From: an uncultured Paracoccaceae bacterium
Lineage (GTDB): Bacteria > Pseudomonadota > Alphaproteobacteria > Rhodobacterales > Rhodobacteraceae
Assembly: GCA_947495295.1 (NCBI GenBank)
Contig: CANLYJ010000002.1
Coordinates: 496,001 to 560,000, forward strand
Direction: 5' to 3'
Length of the DNA: 64,000 nucleotides
Positions 8,487 through 16,583 of this stretch are shown here, in pieces; positions within the stretch are counted from its first letter, which is position 1; each line of letters begins with the position of its first letter. The notes beneath the pieces were generated by a model, which saw nothing but the letters and a program-made list of their open reading frames with translations, was not told where the DNA came from and searched no databases. The position numbers and the translations under genes were made by a program.

Positions 8487-10412
8487 ATGAGTTATGACGA
8501 CCTGCATTTGATCACCCATTGGGCGCAAGTGGTGCAGTTGCGCGATGATGGTCTTTTGACCCCCGCCGAACTGGTCCTGATCGACGCTGCAAGCCGGGGT
8601 GAGACGGCGCAGATCGGCCTGACTGTCCCCAATCTCAAAGCCTCTGGCGTGCTGATCAGAGCGGCCCTTTTGCGTTATCTGATCCTGGGGGGGTGCAAGG
8701 ACTTCCGCATCCAACCCAACGGAATCACCGTGAACGGGGCCTGGATTGCGGGGCGGCTTGATCTGTCGTTCACTACCGCGCACGGGCCGGTCGACTTATA
8801 TAACTGCTACATCGCTGAGAAGCCGCAGATGCTGCAATTGCAGGCCGACGGGTTGGCATTGGTTGGGTGTACGCTGGTCGAGGGGTTGAATGCCGCGCGG
8901 ATCCAGATCAGCGGTAACTTGACCCTGAACAGGACACGCAGTTCTGGAAAAATATCGCTCTCTGGCGGTGAAATCAGGGGGCATCTGTCTTGCACGGGTG
9001 CCAAGTTGCGGCACCCGGGCGGATCGGCCTTCAAGGCGCAGGGGATCAGCGTCAGCAGCAGTGTTCTGCTGGAAAATACGACGGCGGAAGGCATGGTCAG
9101 CCTGCTGGGCGCGCGGATCGGCGGGCAACTGGTGTGCATCGGGGTATCGCTGCATAATGAAACGGGCCACGCGCTGAACGCGCAAAGCGCGCAGGTGCGC
9201 GGCGATGCCTTTTTGCGCGACGCGGTGACAACCGGTGAGGTCAGCCTGCTGGGCGCAGAGATTGGTGGTGTTCTTGATTGCAGCCATGCCGAGATGCGCA
9301 ATCCCGATGGGTATCTGCTCAACGCGCAACGGTTGGTGGTCAAGGAAGGGTTCATCTGGCGCAGGCTGAAGGATCTGAGCGGAGCGGTGGATCTGACCTC
9401 GGCTCATGTCGGTGATCTGTGGGATGATCCTGAAAGCTGGGCTAAATGCGACCGGCTGTATCTGAGCGGGTTTATCTATGATGTGCTGCATGGGGGCATC
9501 GACGTCGATGATCGGTTGGCCTGGCTGCAAAAGGGGGCCGTGTCCCGGCGCGAGTTTTACCCGCAGCCCTACGAACAACTGGCCAAGCTATTGCGCGACA
9601 CCGGGCATCGGTCCGATGCAAGGGCGATCATGGTCGCCAAGGAAAAGGAACAGCGCAAGGCCGCCCGTGAACGTTGGGGGCGCGAAAGGGACTGGCGGCG
9701 GGATCTGCTGGCCGCCAGTCACATGAATGACGCCGACCGTGCGGAAGCGGTGGCGGTCCTGACCCGCCGTCGTCCCCATGATGAACATCTTGCGCGGCTC
9801 GTCTTGCTGCATCCCGTCAAAGGGGCGGATGGGTTTGTTGATCCGCTGACCATGCATTACGCCCAAACCCAATACAGGGGCGAACAGCGCTGGTTCAACC
9901 TGCGCAAGCAAATGCGCCATGTGGGGAGCCTGATTGCTGACCGGATCTTTGGGTTGGTTGTTGGATACGGGCACAAGCCGGAACGTAGCTTTTACATGCT
10001 GATGGTGCTGGTGCTGATCGGCTGGGTGCTGGCAGACAATGCGTGGAAACGGGGCGATTTCGCCCCCGCACAAGGCCCTGTGCTGATGTCTGCCGACTGG
10101 CAGGCGCTGGCGACGGATGAGCGGATCGATAATCCCGCTCAATTGTGGTCGGACAAATACATGGCCGCCCCGGATGGAACAGCCGTGCTGACCGCTGGCC
10201 GCGACTATGAGACGTTCAATGCACTCGCCTATGCTGTGGATATCGTGGTGCCCATCGTGTCATTGGGGCAAGAGACATCATGGGCACCTTCGACGACACG
10301 CGGACCATGGGGCTGGTGGTTATGGTGGATCAGATGGTTGCTGATCATTTTCGGCTGGATCGTGACAGCTATCGGGGCGGCAGCAGTTACCGGTGTGATC
10401 AGGCGGGACTAA
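8487..10412 (+). CDS. Beta-helix repeat protein with C-terminal membrane segments, second paralog
   Basis: A 641-residue paralog of the preceding gene with the same plan: an N-terminal helical motif (ITHWAQVVQLRDDGLLTPAE), beta-helix-like repeats (GMVSLLGARIGGQLVCIG, GEVSLLGAEIGGVLDC, ALNAQSAQVRGDAFL), the shared block DLWDDPESWAKCDRLYLSGF and two C-terminal membrane segments ending AAAVTGVIRRD. It is longer because of an inserted basic segment after about residue 390 (KEKEQRKAARERWGRERDWR), followed by about 75 residues absent from the first copy. Another shared block is AGRDYETFNA...VDIVVPIVSLGQE before the last membrane helix. Function is unknown. Relatives are sometimes labelled oxidoreductase in databases, but I see no cofactor motif supporting this. 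Confidence 0.8.
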   Translation: MSYDDLHLITHWAQVVQLRDDGLLTPAELVLIDAASRGETAQIGLTVPNLKASGVLIRAALLRYLILGGCKDFRIQPNGITVNGAWIAGRLDLSFTTAHGPVDLYNCYIAEKPQMLQLQADGLALVGCTLVEGLNAARIQISGNLTLNRTRSSGKISLSGGEIRGHLSCTGAKLRHPGGSAFKAQGISVSSSVLLENTTAEGMVSLLGARIGGQLVCIGVSLHNETGHALNAQSAQVRGDAFLRDAVTTGEVSLLGAEIGGVLDCSHAEMRNPDGYLLNAQRLVVKEGFIWRRLKDLSGAVDLTSAHVGDLWDDPESWAKCDRLYLSGFIYDVLHGGIDVDDRLAWLQKGAVSRREFYPQPYEQLAKLLRDTGHRSDARAIMVAKEKEQRKAARERWGRERDWRRDLLAASHMNDADRAEAVAVLTRRRPHDEHLARLVLLHPVKGADGFVDPLTMHYAQTQYRGEQRWFNLRKQMRHVGSLIADRIFGLVVGYGHKPERSFYMLMVLVLIGWVLADNAWKRGDFAPAQGPVLMSADWQALATDERIDNPAQLWSDKYMAAPDGTAVLTAGRDYETFNALAYAVDIVVPIVSLGQETSWAPSTTRGPWGWWLWWIRWLLIIFGWIVTAIGAAAVTGVIRRD

Positions 10413-10433
10413 GCTGGTGTATCCGGGACGTTA

Positions 10434-10456
10434 GGCGGCCCAGCGTGGGCACCGCC
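10434..10456 (+). terminator. Possible terminator hairpin after the paralog pair
   Basis: A GGCGG / CCGCC stem with an inner CCA / TGG pairing lies 22 bases after the stop of the second beta-helix gene. No T-run follows, so intrinsic termination is uncertain. Confidence 0.3.
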
Positions 10457-10598
10457 AACGGTCGCGGTTGCATCAATCCAGTTGAGGCCGACACGGCCGC
10501 TTTAAGCCCATACTTCTCATTCCTCAAAGCTCTGCGACGGTCTGCTTCCGCGATATTGCGGCCCGCACTTTTGGCGCGCAGGCCGCTCGGCATTACTA

Positions 10599-10961
10599 TC
10601 AATAGGTAGTCAGAACAAAGTTGGACCCATTGGGTTTTCCATGATTCTCCACAACGATCATAAACTCGCCGGTCCAAAGCGGCGTGAAGTCAACGCGCTC
10701 TTGGCAACCGTAGCTGGTCGATTTGGCAATTAGGTTTCTATACTCATCGTACACCCAGAGATCGATGTCCGAAAAACAATCACCATCCAGAACAACGCTT
10801 GCGATAAAGCCGCCTTCAAACGTTTCAAAGTAGACAGCTTCACCATTTGGCGTGACGTAGTCCCAATAGGGACCAGGCGTATACGACCCAGCTTCAGCAG
10901 AAGCTCCAAGACCCGCACCTAGCCCTGCCGCAAGGAAGATAGAATTCAAAAGCGTATTCAT
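10599..10961 (-). CDS. Small secreted protein resembling a PPC-type beta-sandwich domain
   Basis: A 120-residue protein with an N-terminal signal sequence (hydrophobic residues 5-22, likely cleavage after ASAEA). The mature part has DIDLWVYDEYRNLI, then TSYGCQERVDFTPLWTGEF and VVENHGKPNGSNFVLTTY. This order (D-x-DLWVYD, then a Y-x-V-x-V-x-N-strand near the end) resembles the pre-peptidase C-terminal (PPC) beta-sandwich found in secreted enzymes, here as a stand-alone domain. Two cysteines (in GDCFSD and YGCQE) could form a disulfide. Function unknown. It sits alone in a gene-poor zone with no operon partner. Confidence 0.6.
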   Translation of the reverse strand: MNTLLNSIFLAAGLGAGLGASAEAGSYTPGPYWDYVTPNGEAVYFETFEGGFIASVVLDGDCFSDIDLWVYDEYRNLIAKSTSYGCQERVDFTPLWTGEFMIVVENHGKPNGSNFVLTTY

Positions 10962-11133
10962 AGTCAGTTTCCATTTGTTGTTAAGACCGACGACGGCGCG
11001 CTTTGCATTGGGCCGTCACACTTTTCGTCACAACATCGGCGGAATCCCGACTAACGACTTTTTTTCCGAAGAATGATGATTTCGTGTCGAAATATATAGA
11101 TAACGCTTTATCTTATTTTAAGGAGGAGTTTGC

Positions 11134-11592
11134 ATGGCCAGTGCGGGATGGCAAGATTTGGATCTTGAGGCGGTAGCTGATGTGATGCTCCGTAAGGATA
11201 GAAAAAGAACGTGCAAGCACTCCTTCGCCCAAATCGACCTCCTCACCGAGCGCGATGCACATCGTCGCGATCGCCGTCGTCATGCATTGATAATGCGAAA
11301 TCTGGCGGTACTAGACATGTTTTTGGGTCCGGTCTCGAGCCCCGAAGATCAACTGATCAGAAAGCAAGAACAACGACATGCATCTGCGGTGCTCAGCCGC
11401 GTCATTGCGAGATTCGAGCGCGACAAGACCGCAAAAGCGATCATTTTTGTAGTGCTTCTAGGCGACGTCTCGTTCTCTAAGACGAAAGAAATCGCCAAGG
11501 CGTGTAAAATCCGAGAAGATATCGTTCGAGCCGCGAAAGAGCGACTAAAGTACCATGTAAGGTTGTGTGAGAAGCAACTCGACGCTGCATAA
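11134..11592 (+). CDS. Hypothetical basic protein, possibly sigma-70 region-4-like
   Basis: A 152-residue protein preceded by a strong ribosome site (AAGGAGGAG at 11120-11128), a good sign that it is expressed. It is rich in Arg and Lys. The C-terminal half (SPEDQLIRKQEQRH, then LLGDVSFSKTKEIAKACKIR followed by REDIVRAAKERLKYHV) resembles a truncated sigma-70 region 4 with a helix-turn-helix, as in small sigma-like proteins of Rhodobacteraceae, but I cannot assign it firmly. There is no membrane segment or signal peptide. Its base composition looks more AT-rich than the flanking genes, and it lies beside integrase debris, so horizontal acquisition is possible. Confidence 0.55.
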   Translation: MASAGWQDLDLEAVADVMLRKDRKRTCKHSFAQIDLLTERDAHRRDRRRHALIMRNLAVLDMFLGPVSSPEDQLIRKQEQRHASAVLSRVIARFERDKTAKAIIFVVLLGDVSFSKTKEIAKACKIREDIVRAAKERLKYHVRLCEKQLDAA

Positions 11593-12088
11593 CTTCGAAG
11601 CATAAGGATCGACGAATAATGAGCATTTCTCGCAGCACCAAAACGCTGACCTACAGTCTCAGTGCGTCCTTCTGGGCGAAAGTGTGCATCTCGGGGAAGC
11701 TGGTCCCTGCAGAACGGACCGTTTCCGGCACCTCAGAAAACGGACCTTAAACCAGATGGAGCAAAAGTCGGCATTGTTCGCCTTGTGCCCACTGATCGTC
11801 AAGCCGTTCAACGTCCGTTACTCAACCTCAGGGCGGTTTATATAACGCTCGTTCAGCGAGGTTCACGCTTCGCTATGCCTGATGATTTCGGCGTTGATTT
11901 GTGCGCATTCGGCCGTTCGTGTCAGTTGTCTTGGAAACCCGGTTGCTGCCGCTTAGGAAGCAAATATCGCCAACCCAAAACAGGCCCTTGTGATGCCCGG
12001 ATAAAGGGCCGTTTCGAAATGGGTCACTGTTTCGTGCAGGTCGTTGACCAGAAATGCATCGCCCGTGTTTGACCAGACCCGGCATCCT
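11593..12088. other. Gene-poor stretch with degraded coding debris
   Basis: No convincing intact gene. On the minus strand at about 11953-12141 the frame reads DIVGQQAMHAQRVAYEGCR followed by LHETVTHFETALYPG. This loosely resembles the PilJ/NarX-type sensory N-terminal domain, where a G-x-Q-R-M-x-x-Q-R helix and a later F-x-x-x-L-x-x-L helix are typical. If correct, it is a fragment of a dead sensor gene. A 44-codon frame from an ATG at 11619 on the plus strand shows no recognisable features. Confidence 0.35.
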
Positions 12089-12385
12089 TCATAAGCGACA
12101 CGCTGTGCATGCATCGCTTGCTGCCCCACGATATCGAGCAAAAAGCAGCTGACCCGCGCGAAGGTGTCCGGTCTTTTTGTAGATCTCAGTGACCTTGGTT
12201 CTACGCATCAAACGGGTGCCGTAAGCGCTTGCCTCCAGACCGATCGACGTGACCCAATCCCCGACGATCCGTGCATGCCGACGGATAATTTCTGGCGTTG
12301 AAGTGAACACCGCCCCATCGCCAATGGCGCCCTCTGGTCCGGCCAATTTGATTTCATCAGAACTGGTCACGCTGTTAGGCTTCAT
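12089..12385 (-). pseudogene. Relic of a tyrosine recombinase (phage-type integrase), C-terminal part
   Basis: The frame contains EIIRRHARIVGDWVTSIGLE, then YGTRLMRRTKVTEIYKKTGH and LRAGQLL, which matches the conserved stretch before the active-site tyrosine in a group of tyrosine recombinases (intact forms read roughly YGTHSMRRTK...YKKTGNLRAVQLLLGHT). The His of the H-x-x-R motif is replaced by Arg. The reading then departs from the family right after QLL, so the second His and the nucleophilic Tyr are missing. The N-terminal half is also absent. It is a dead gene. Its upstream end overlaps the last bases of the LysR gene. It suggests that a mobile element or island end once lay here. Confidence 0.65.
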
Positions 12386-13343
12386 AAGTCCGTTCCGTGA
12401 TGTCAATTGCGGATAATTCCGCAACACAGGCCGAAAGGAATGTCGCTTCGGCATCCGATTGGCGGCGGGCGGGATTGCTGACAAGATAGATATTCACCAG
12501 CGGCAGGTCGTCGTATGGTGGCAGTTGGCGTAGACGTCTGGCCTCGACATCCTGCTTTGCGACGTGAAGCGGGAGCGCCCCAACACCGATATTGGCCATA
12601 ATCATGCGCCTGACTTCATTTAGGCTGGAAGACACCCCACGCCAGCTATTGGCGAGTTTCAGGCGGGCGCGCAGGCGCGACATGGACTCGAGAGGCCCAC
12701 CTTCAGCCTCGGTCTGGAAGGCCACAAAAGGTTCGCCTTCCAGGTCTTCGGGGGCGATGTCCTCAACCTCAAAGAGAGGGTGACGTGCCCCGCAAAAGAG
12801 CCCGAAATACTCGCGGTATAGAACCAGCGTCTCCAGGTTTTTCGGGGGAGCGGAGAGCAGGCAGATACCAAAAGAGGCCCGGTTCTGAGACACTATTGTT
12901 TCAACTTCATCACTTTCCGAGACTGAAAACGAATAGGTCACATGGGGGTGGGCATTGGAGAACGAGTTCAGAAAATCGTCGAAATGATCCGAAATCACAT
13001 GGCTGGTTGTCGCGATCGAAAGATGTCCGCGCAGCTCTGCATGGGCTGCATCCAGAAGCGACGGAAGCTGAGAAACCGACCCGAAAATCTTGGCGCATTC
13101 CGTATAGAGAACCTGTCCTGCACGCGTCACGGAAAACTCGTTTGGCTTGCGTATTATGAGCACTTGCCCTGTGTGCTGCTCCAACCGCTTCAAAGCTGCC
13201 GAAATCGTGGGCTGCTTCAACCCAAGAAAATCGGCCGCTTTCGAGATACCATGCTGTTCAACCACGACCATGAAGGTGCGCAGTAGATTCCAATCGAGGT
13301 TCCAGGAGAACCGTTGTTTATAAAGTTGATCCATAGATTCCAT
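12375..13343 (-). CDS. LysR-family transcriptional regulator of the amino-acid catabolic operon
   Basis: A 322-residue LTTR with an N-terminal winged helix (LLRTFMVVVEQHGISKAADF, then LGLKQPTISAALKRLEQHTG, about residues 18-60) and a periplasmic-binding-protein-like effector domain from about residue 100. It is divergent from the import and catabolic operon starting at 13477, the usual arrangement of an LTTR and its target. A 15-base palindrome with T-N11-A spacing spans its own start codon (13333-13347), which suggests autorepression. A second in-frame ATG lies three codons downstream. The effector is presumably the transported substrate or an intermediate. Confidence 0.9.
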   Translation of the reverse strand: MESMDQLYKQRFSWNLDWNLLRTFMVVVEQHGISKAADFLGLKQPTISAALKRLEQHTGQVLIIRKPNEFSVTRAGQVLYTECAKIFGSVSQLPSLLDAAHAELRGHLSIATTSHVISDHFDDFLNSFSNAHPHVTYSFSVSESDEVETIVSQNRASFGICLLSAPPKNLETLVLYREYFGLFCGARHPLFEVEDIAPEDLEGEPFVAFQTEAEGGPLESMSRLRARLKLANSWRGVSSSLNEVRRMIMANIGVGALPLHVAKQDVEARRLRQLPPYDDLPLVNIYLVSNPARRQSDAEATFLSACVAELSAIDITERTYEA

Positions 13344-13347
13344 CTAT
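13333..13347. promoter_or_regulatory. Candidate LysR operator
   Basis: ATAGATTCCATCTAT is a perfect palindrome (5-base arms, 5-base centre) and contains T-N11-A, the LTTR box. It overlaps the ATG of the LysR gene and lies about 130 bases before the binding-protein gene, in the shared divergent control region. Confidence 0.55.
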
Positions 13348-13476
13348 ATTCAGGATGTTTTATATCTATTTGCGCGATACTTGTTCCCGTGCAAGGTTTA
13401 TTATCAGCGCGGTCAATTCCGCCAGCGTATTGCCGACAAAGGCCGAAATGCGCGACACAACTAGGGAGAAAAATAT

Positions 13477-14253
13477 ATGACTGTTCGCCGTACTGTTCTG
13501 AAATCTGCATTTGCTGCTGTCGGCATGGCTGTTTTGGGTATGAGCGCCGCCGCCGCAGATGAGCTTGATACCTTGAAAGAAAAAGGTGTGATCCGCATCG
13601 CCATGTCCGGTGCGTACCCTCCGTTCAACTTCGTGAACGACGAAAACCAGGTTGTGGGGTTTGATCCGGCAGTCGGTGCAGAGATTGCATCGCGTATGGG
13701 GCTTGAGGTCGAAATCGTCACGACGGCATGGGACGGAATTATCGGTGGTCTGCTCGCCAACAAATACGATGCGATTGTTGGCTCGATGACGATCACGGAA
13801 GAACGCGACGAGGTTGTTGACTTCGTCGGCCCATACTATTCCGACAAGCGCGCGATCTTTACCAAACCCGGCTCGGGAATCGCCAGCCTGGAGGATCTCG
13901 AAGGCAAGAAAGTCGGTCTCACGCTTGGCGAGACCCACGAAGACTGGGCGCGCGAGCGCGGCTATAGCATAAACACCTATAAAGGCCTGCCCGAGCTGCT
14001 TCTTGAACTCGAGAACGGTCGTGTTGACGCCATTGTCAATGACTCCATCGCAGCAATTCTGGCAATGACGGCCAAAGAGCAAGAATTCGAGATGTTCGGC
14101 GACCCGACAACCGAACCTTTCGGTGCTGGTATTGCCATTCGCGAAGGCAACCCGGAACTGGCGGCAGAGATGCAAAAGGCGCTCGATTCCATGATGGAAG
14201 ACGGCACTTATGTTGAGCTGGCCATGAAGTGGATTGGCGCAGACATTCGCTAA
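13477..14253 (+). CDS. Periplasmic substrate-binding protein, polar amino acid ABC transporter (family 3)
   Basis: A 258-residue family 3 solute-binding protein. The signal sequence (MTVRRTVLKSAFAAVGMAVL) ends at about SAAAADE. The mature part begins with the family pattern GVIRIAMSGAYPPFNFVND, followed by VVGFDPAVGAEIASRMGLEV and DAIVGSMTITEERDEVVDF, the regions that bind the alpha-amino and carboxyl groups. AGG GAG at 13463-13468 serves as ribosome site. It is the first gene of the operon divergent from the LysR regulator. A gap of about 220 bases separates it from the permeases, which often allows the binding protein to be made in excess. Confidence 0.92.
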   Translation: MTVRRTVLKSAFAAVGMAVLGMSAAAADELDTLKEKGVIRIAMSGAYPPFNFVNDENQVVGFDPAVGAEIASRMGLEVEIVTTAWDGIIGGLLANKYDAIVGSMTITEERDEVVDFVGPYYSDKRAIFTKPGSGIASLEDLEGKKVGLTLGETHEDWARERGYSINTYKGLPELLLELENGRVDAIVNDSIAAILAMTAKEQEFEMFGDPTTEPFGAGIAIREGNPELAAEMQKALDSMMEDGTYVELAMKWIGADIR

Positions 14254-14474
14254 GAAACCCGGACCCTCGGCGCCGATCGGCGGCGGGGGTTCGGCACACC
14301 GCAGCAATGCAGAAAGCCACGCTACCTGAAGCGAATATATGCGAAGCGCGAGAACAACGCTGAGCGCGGCCGGGATGCAGTCATCAGAGTCGGGCAGCGT
14401 TTCCGATCAGGCGCTCACAACGTGTTTGGTGCGTAAACTGTGTGTTTGTCTACGAATAATCAAAGGGGTAGAGC

Positions 14475-15122
14475 GTGGACTTTGAACTGATGCTAAAGGT
14501 ATATCCGTTCTTTCTTGAGGCGGCCTGGCTCACCGTCTTATTGTCGATTCTAACAGCGCTTCTGGGTCTGACCTGCGGGGCCTTGGGGGCGGCTGCACGC
14601 TTATCCCGCTTTGCGCTTCTGCGCTTTCTGGGCGCGGCCTATGTCAGCGTCATCCGCGGAACGCCCGCCTTGATCCAACTGTTCATCTTGTATTTCGGTG
14701 GCCCGCAGATTGGCATCCAGCTTGATGCGTTCGAGGCCGGTGTGATCGGACTGGGCGTAAACGCCGGCGCCTACATGACCGAGACAATCAGGGGCGCAAT
14801 CATCTCTATCGACAAGGGGCAGCGCGAAGCGTCTCGCACACTTGGTCTGAGCCAGTGGCAAATGATGTATAAAGTGGTTCTGCCACAGTCCGCGCGTCTT
14901 ATGGTGCGTCCGCTAGGTGTCAACATCAATGCGCTGATCAAGGCGACAGCTCTTCTTGCAGCGATCTCGGTGGTGGAACTGACCTACACCGCGCAGCGTT
15001 ATATCGGCTCGACATACAAGCCGTTCGAAATGTTCCTGCTGGCAGGGGTTCTCTACATGATCATCATTTACGTGACCGGTCGCGGCATTGCCTGGCTGGA
15101 CCGTAAAGTGCAGATCACCTGA
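14475..15122 (+). CDS. Amino acid ABC transporter permease (HisM/HisQ type), first subunit
   Basis: A 215-residue inner-membrane permease starting at GTG 14475 behind an AAAGGGG ribosome site. Five or so hydrophobic helices are visible. The cytoplasmic EAA loop reads GQREASRTLGLSQWQMMYKV, with the conserved G that contacts the ATPase. IRGTPALIQLFILYFG is the classic RGTPLLVQ-type sequence of HisMQ permeases. A paralogous partner follows 18 bases downstream, so the channel is probably a heterodimer. Confidence 0.92.
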   Translation: MDFELMLKVYPFFLEAAWLTVLLSILTALLGLTCGALGAAARLSRFALLRFLGAAYVSVIRGTPALIQLFILYFGGPQIGIQLDAFEAGVIGLGVNAGAYMTETIRGAIISIDKGQREASRTLGLSQWQMMYKVVLPQSARLMVRPLGVNINALIKATALLAAISVVELTYTAQRYIGSTYKPFEMFLLAGVLYMIIIYVTGRGIAWLDRKVQIT

Positions 15123-15140
15123 TCGGGAAAGGACACCACC

Positions 15141-15797
15141 ATGGGCCTCGATTTCTCAGTCATCCCGAAATACATCGATATTATCCTGCTGGGATGTGCA
15201 TGGACTATCGGCATTACGGTTGCCGCCGCGATCCTGAGCTTTGCCGGGGGCATCGTCTTTGCCGTAATCGCGCTTTATGCGCCATGGCTGATCCGCCAGC
15301 CTTTCCGGTTTTTTGAATGGCTGTTCATGGGCACGCCGCTCTTGCTGCAACTGTTCCTAATCTATTTCGGGCTTGTCCAGATCGGGATCGACTTACCTGC
15401 ATTTGTGGCGGGAATTATCGGGCTGGGGCTACACTTTGCAGTCTACAATTCCGAACTGATCCAAACTGCGATCCTGTCGGTGGACAAAGGCCAGATGGAA
15501 GCCGCGCGAACCTTGGGGTTGAGCCGGACAGAAGCACTTCGCAAAGTTGTGGTTCCGCAAGCCGTGCGTGCTGTGATCCCTCCAATTGGTAACAACATGA
15601 TTGCGCTTCTCAAGGACAGTGCTCTGGTGTCGGTGATCGGCGTGAGTGAACTGACACTGTCGGCGCAACGTGCCATCGGCGCGACTTACCGGCCGTTCGA
15701 GTTCTACCTTCTCGCGGCCGCTTGCTACTATGTAATCAACCTCGCGATGGAATGGGTGCAGCGTAAGATCGAACGCCGCATCTCGATTTCTCGCTGA
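15141..15797 (+). CDS. Amino acid ABC transporter permease (HisM/HisQ type), second subunit
   Basis: A 218-residue paralog of the preceding permease. MGTPLLLQLFLIYFG corresponds to the family RGTPLLVQ sequence with the Arg replaced by Met, and the EAA loop reads GQMEAARTLGLSRTEALRKV. A GAAAGGA ribosome site precedes the ATG. The protein ends with a basic tail (QRKIERRISISR). It lies between its partner and the ATPase gene with short gaps. Confidence 0.92.
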   Translation: MGLDFSVIPKYIDIILLGCAWTIGITVAAAILSFAGGIVFAVIALYAPWLIRQPFRFFEWLFMGTPLLLQLFLIYFGLVQIGIDLPAFVAGIIGLGLHFAVYNSELIQTAILSVDKGQMEAARTLGLSRTEALRKVVVPQAVRAVIPPIGNNMIALLKDSALVSVIGVSELTLSAQRAIGATYRPFEFYLLAAACYYVINLAMEWVQRKIERRISISR

Positions 15798-15812
15798 CGC
15801 CAAGAGGCCGCT

Positions 15813-16583
15813 ATGACCGACCAAACCAATTTCGTCGAAATCCGGCATGCCCAGAAATCCTTTGGAACGCTAGAGGTCCTGAAAGATATCAGCCTGAGCG
15901 TTGAGCGCGGGCAGATCGTGGGCATCATCGGCTCATCCGGATCTGGAAAATCCACCCTCTTGCGGGCGATCAATGATCTTGACCCGCTCACAGGTGGCGA
16001 GGTCTGGTTGGATGGCGTGCAGGTGAACCAAGCGCTCTCGCATCGCCAATATGAAAAACACATCAACCAAATGCGCCAGCAGGTCGGGATGGTGTTTCAG
16101 CACTTCAACCTGTTCCCCCACATGACTGCGCGCGAGAACGTGACCATGGCCCCGAAGATGCTCAAGGGGCTGTCTCAAGCCGAGGCCGACAAGCTGGCCG
16201 AAGAACAATTGGACAAGGTCGGCATGCTGGAACGGATCGACTATTACCCGTCGCAACTGTCCGGCGGGCAGAAACAGAGGGTCGCCATCGCCCGCGCGCT
16301 GGCCATGAAGCCCAAGCTCATGCTGTTTGACGAGGCCACATCGGCGCTGGACCCCGAGCTGGTCGAAGAAGTGAACCACGTTATGCGCAAGCTTGCCGAA
16401 GAGCATATGACCATGATCATCGTCACCCATGAAATGGATTTTGCCGCGTCGGTTTGTGACCGGGTTCTGTTCATGGATCAGGGCGTGGTGGTCGAAGAAG
16501 GTCCTCCCAGCCTTCTATTCACAAACCCCACACAAACCCGGACCCGCGAATTCCTGCGCAAACATCTGGAAGGTGCCAAGTGA
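15813..16583 (+). CDS. Amino acid ABC transporter ATP-binding protein (GlnQ/HisP type)
   Basis: A 256-residue ATPase with all motifs: Walker [11 protein letters not shown]-loop [15 protein letters not shown], signature [15 protein letters not shown], Walker [15 protein letters not shown] and the switch His in [10 protein letters not shown]. It powers the two preceding permeases. Its stop overlaps the GTG start of the aminotransferase gene (GTGA), tying transport and catabolism into one transcript. Confidence 0.95.
   Translation: MTDQTNFVEIRHAQKSFGTLEVLKDISLSVERGQIVGIIGSSGSGKSTLLRAINDLDPLTGGEVWLDGVQVNQALSHRQYEKHINQMRQQVGMVFQHFNLFPHMTARENVTMAPKMLKGLSQAEADKLAEEQLDKVGMLERIDYYPSQLSGGQKQRVAIARALAMKPKLMLFDEATSALDPELVEEVNHVMRKLAEEHMTMIIVTHEMDFAASVCDRVLFMDQGVVVEEGPPSLLFTNPTQTRTREFLRKHLEGAK

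Noticed and set aside
7614-8783. A 389-codon minus-strand frame opposite the tandem beta-helix genes
   Set aside because: It crosses the boundary between two plus-strand genes that share a repeat pattern. No motif and no ribosome site.
10434-12385. Complete prophage or integrative element
   Set aside because: Only a dead recombinase fragment is present. No phage structural, replication or conjugation genes and no tRNA attachment site are visible.
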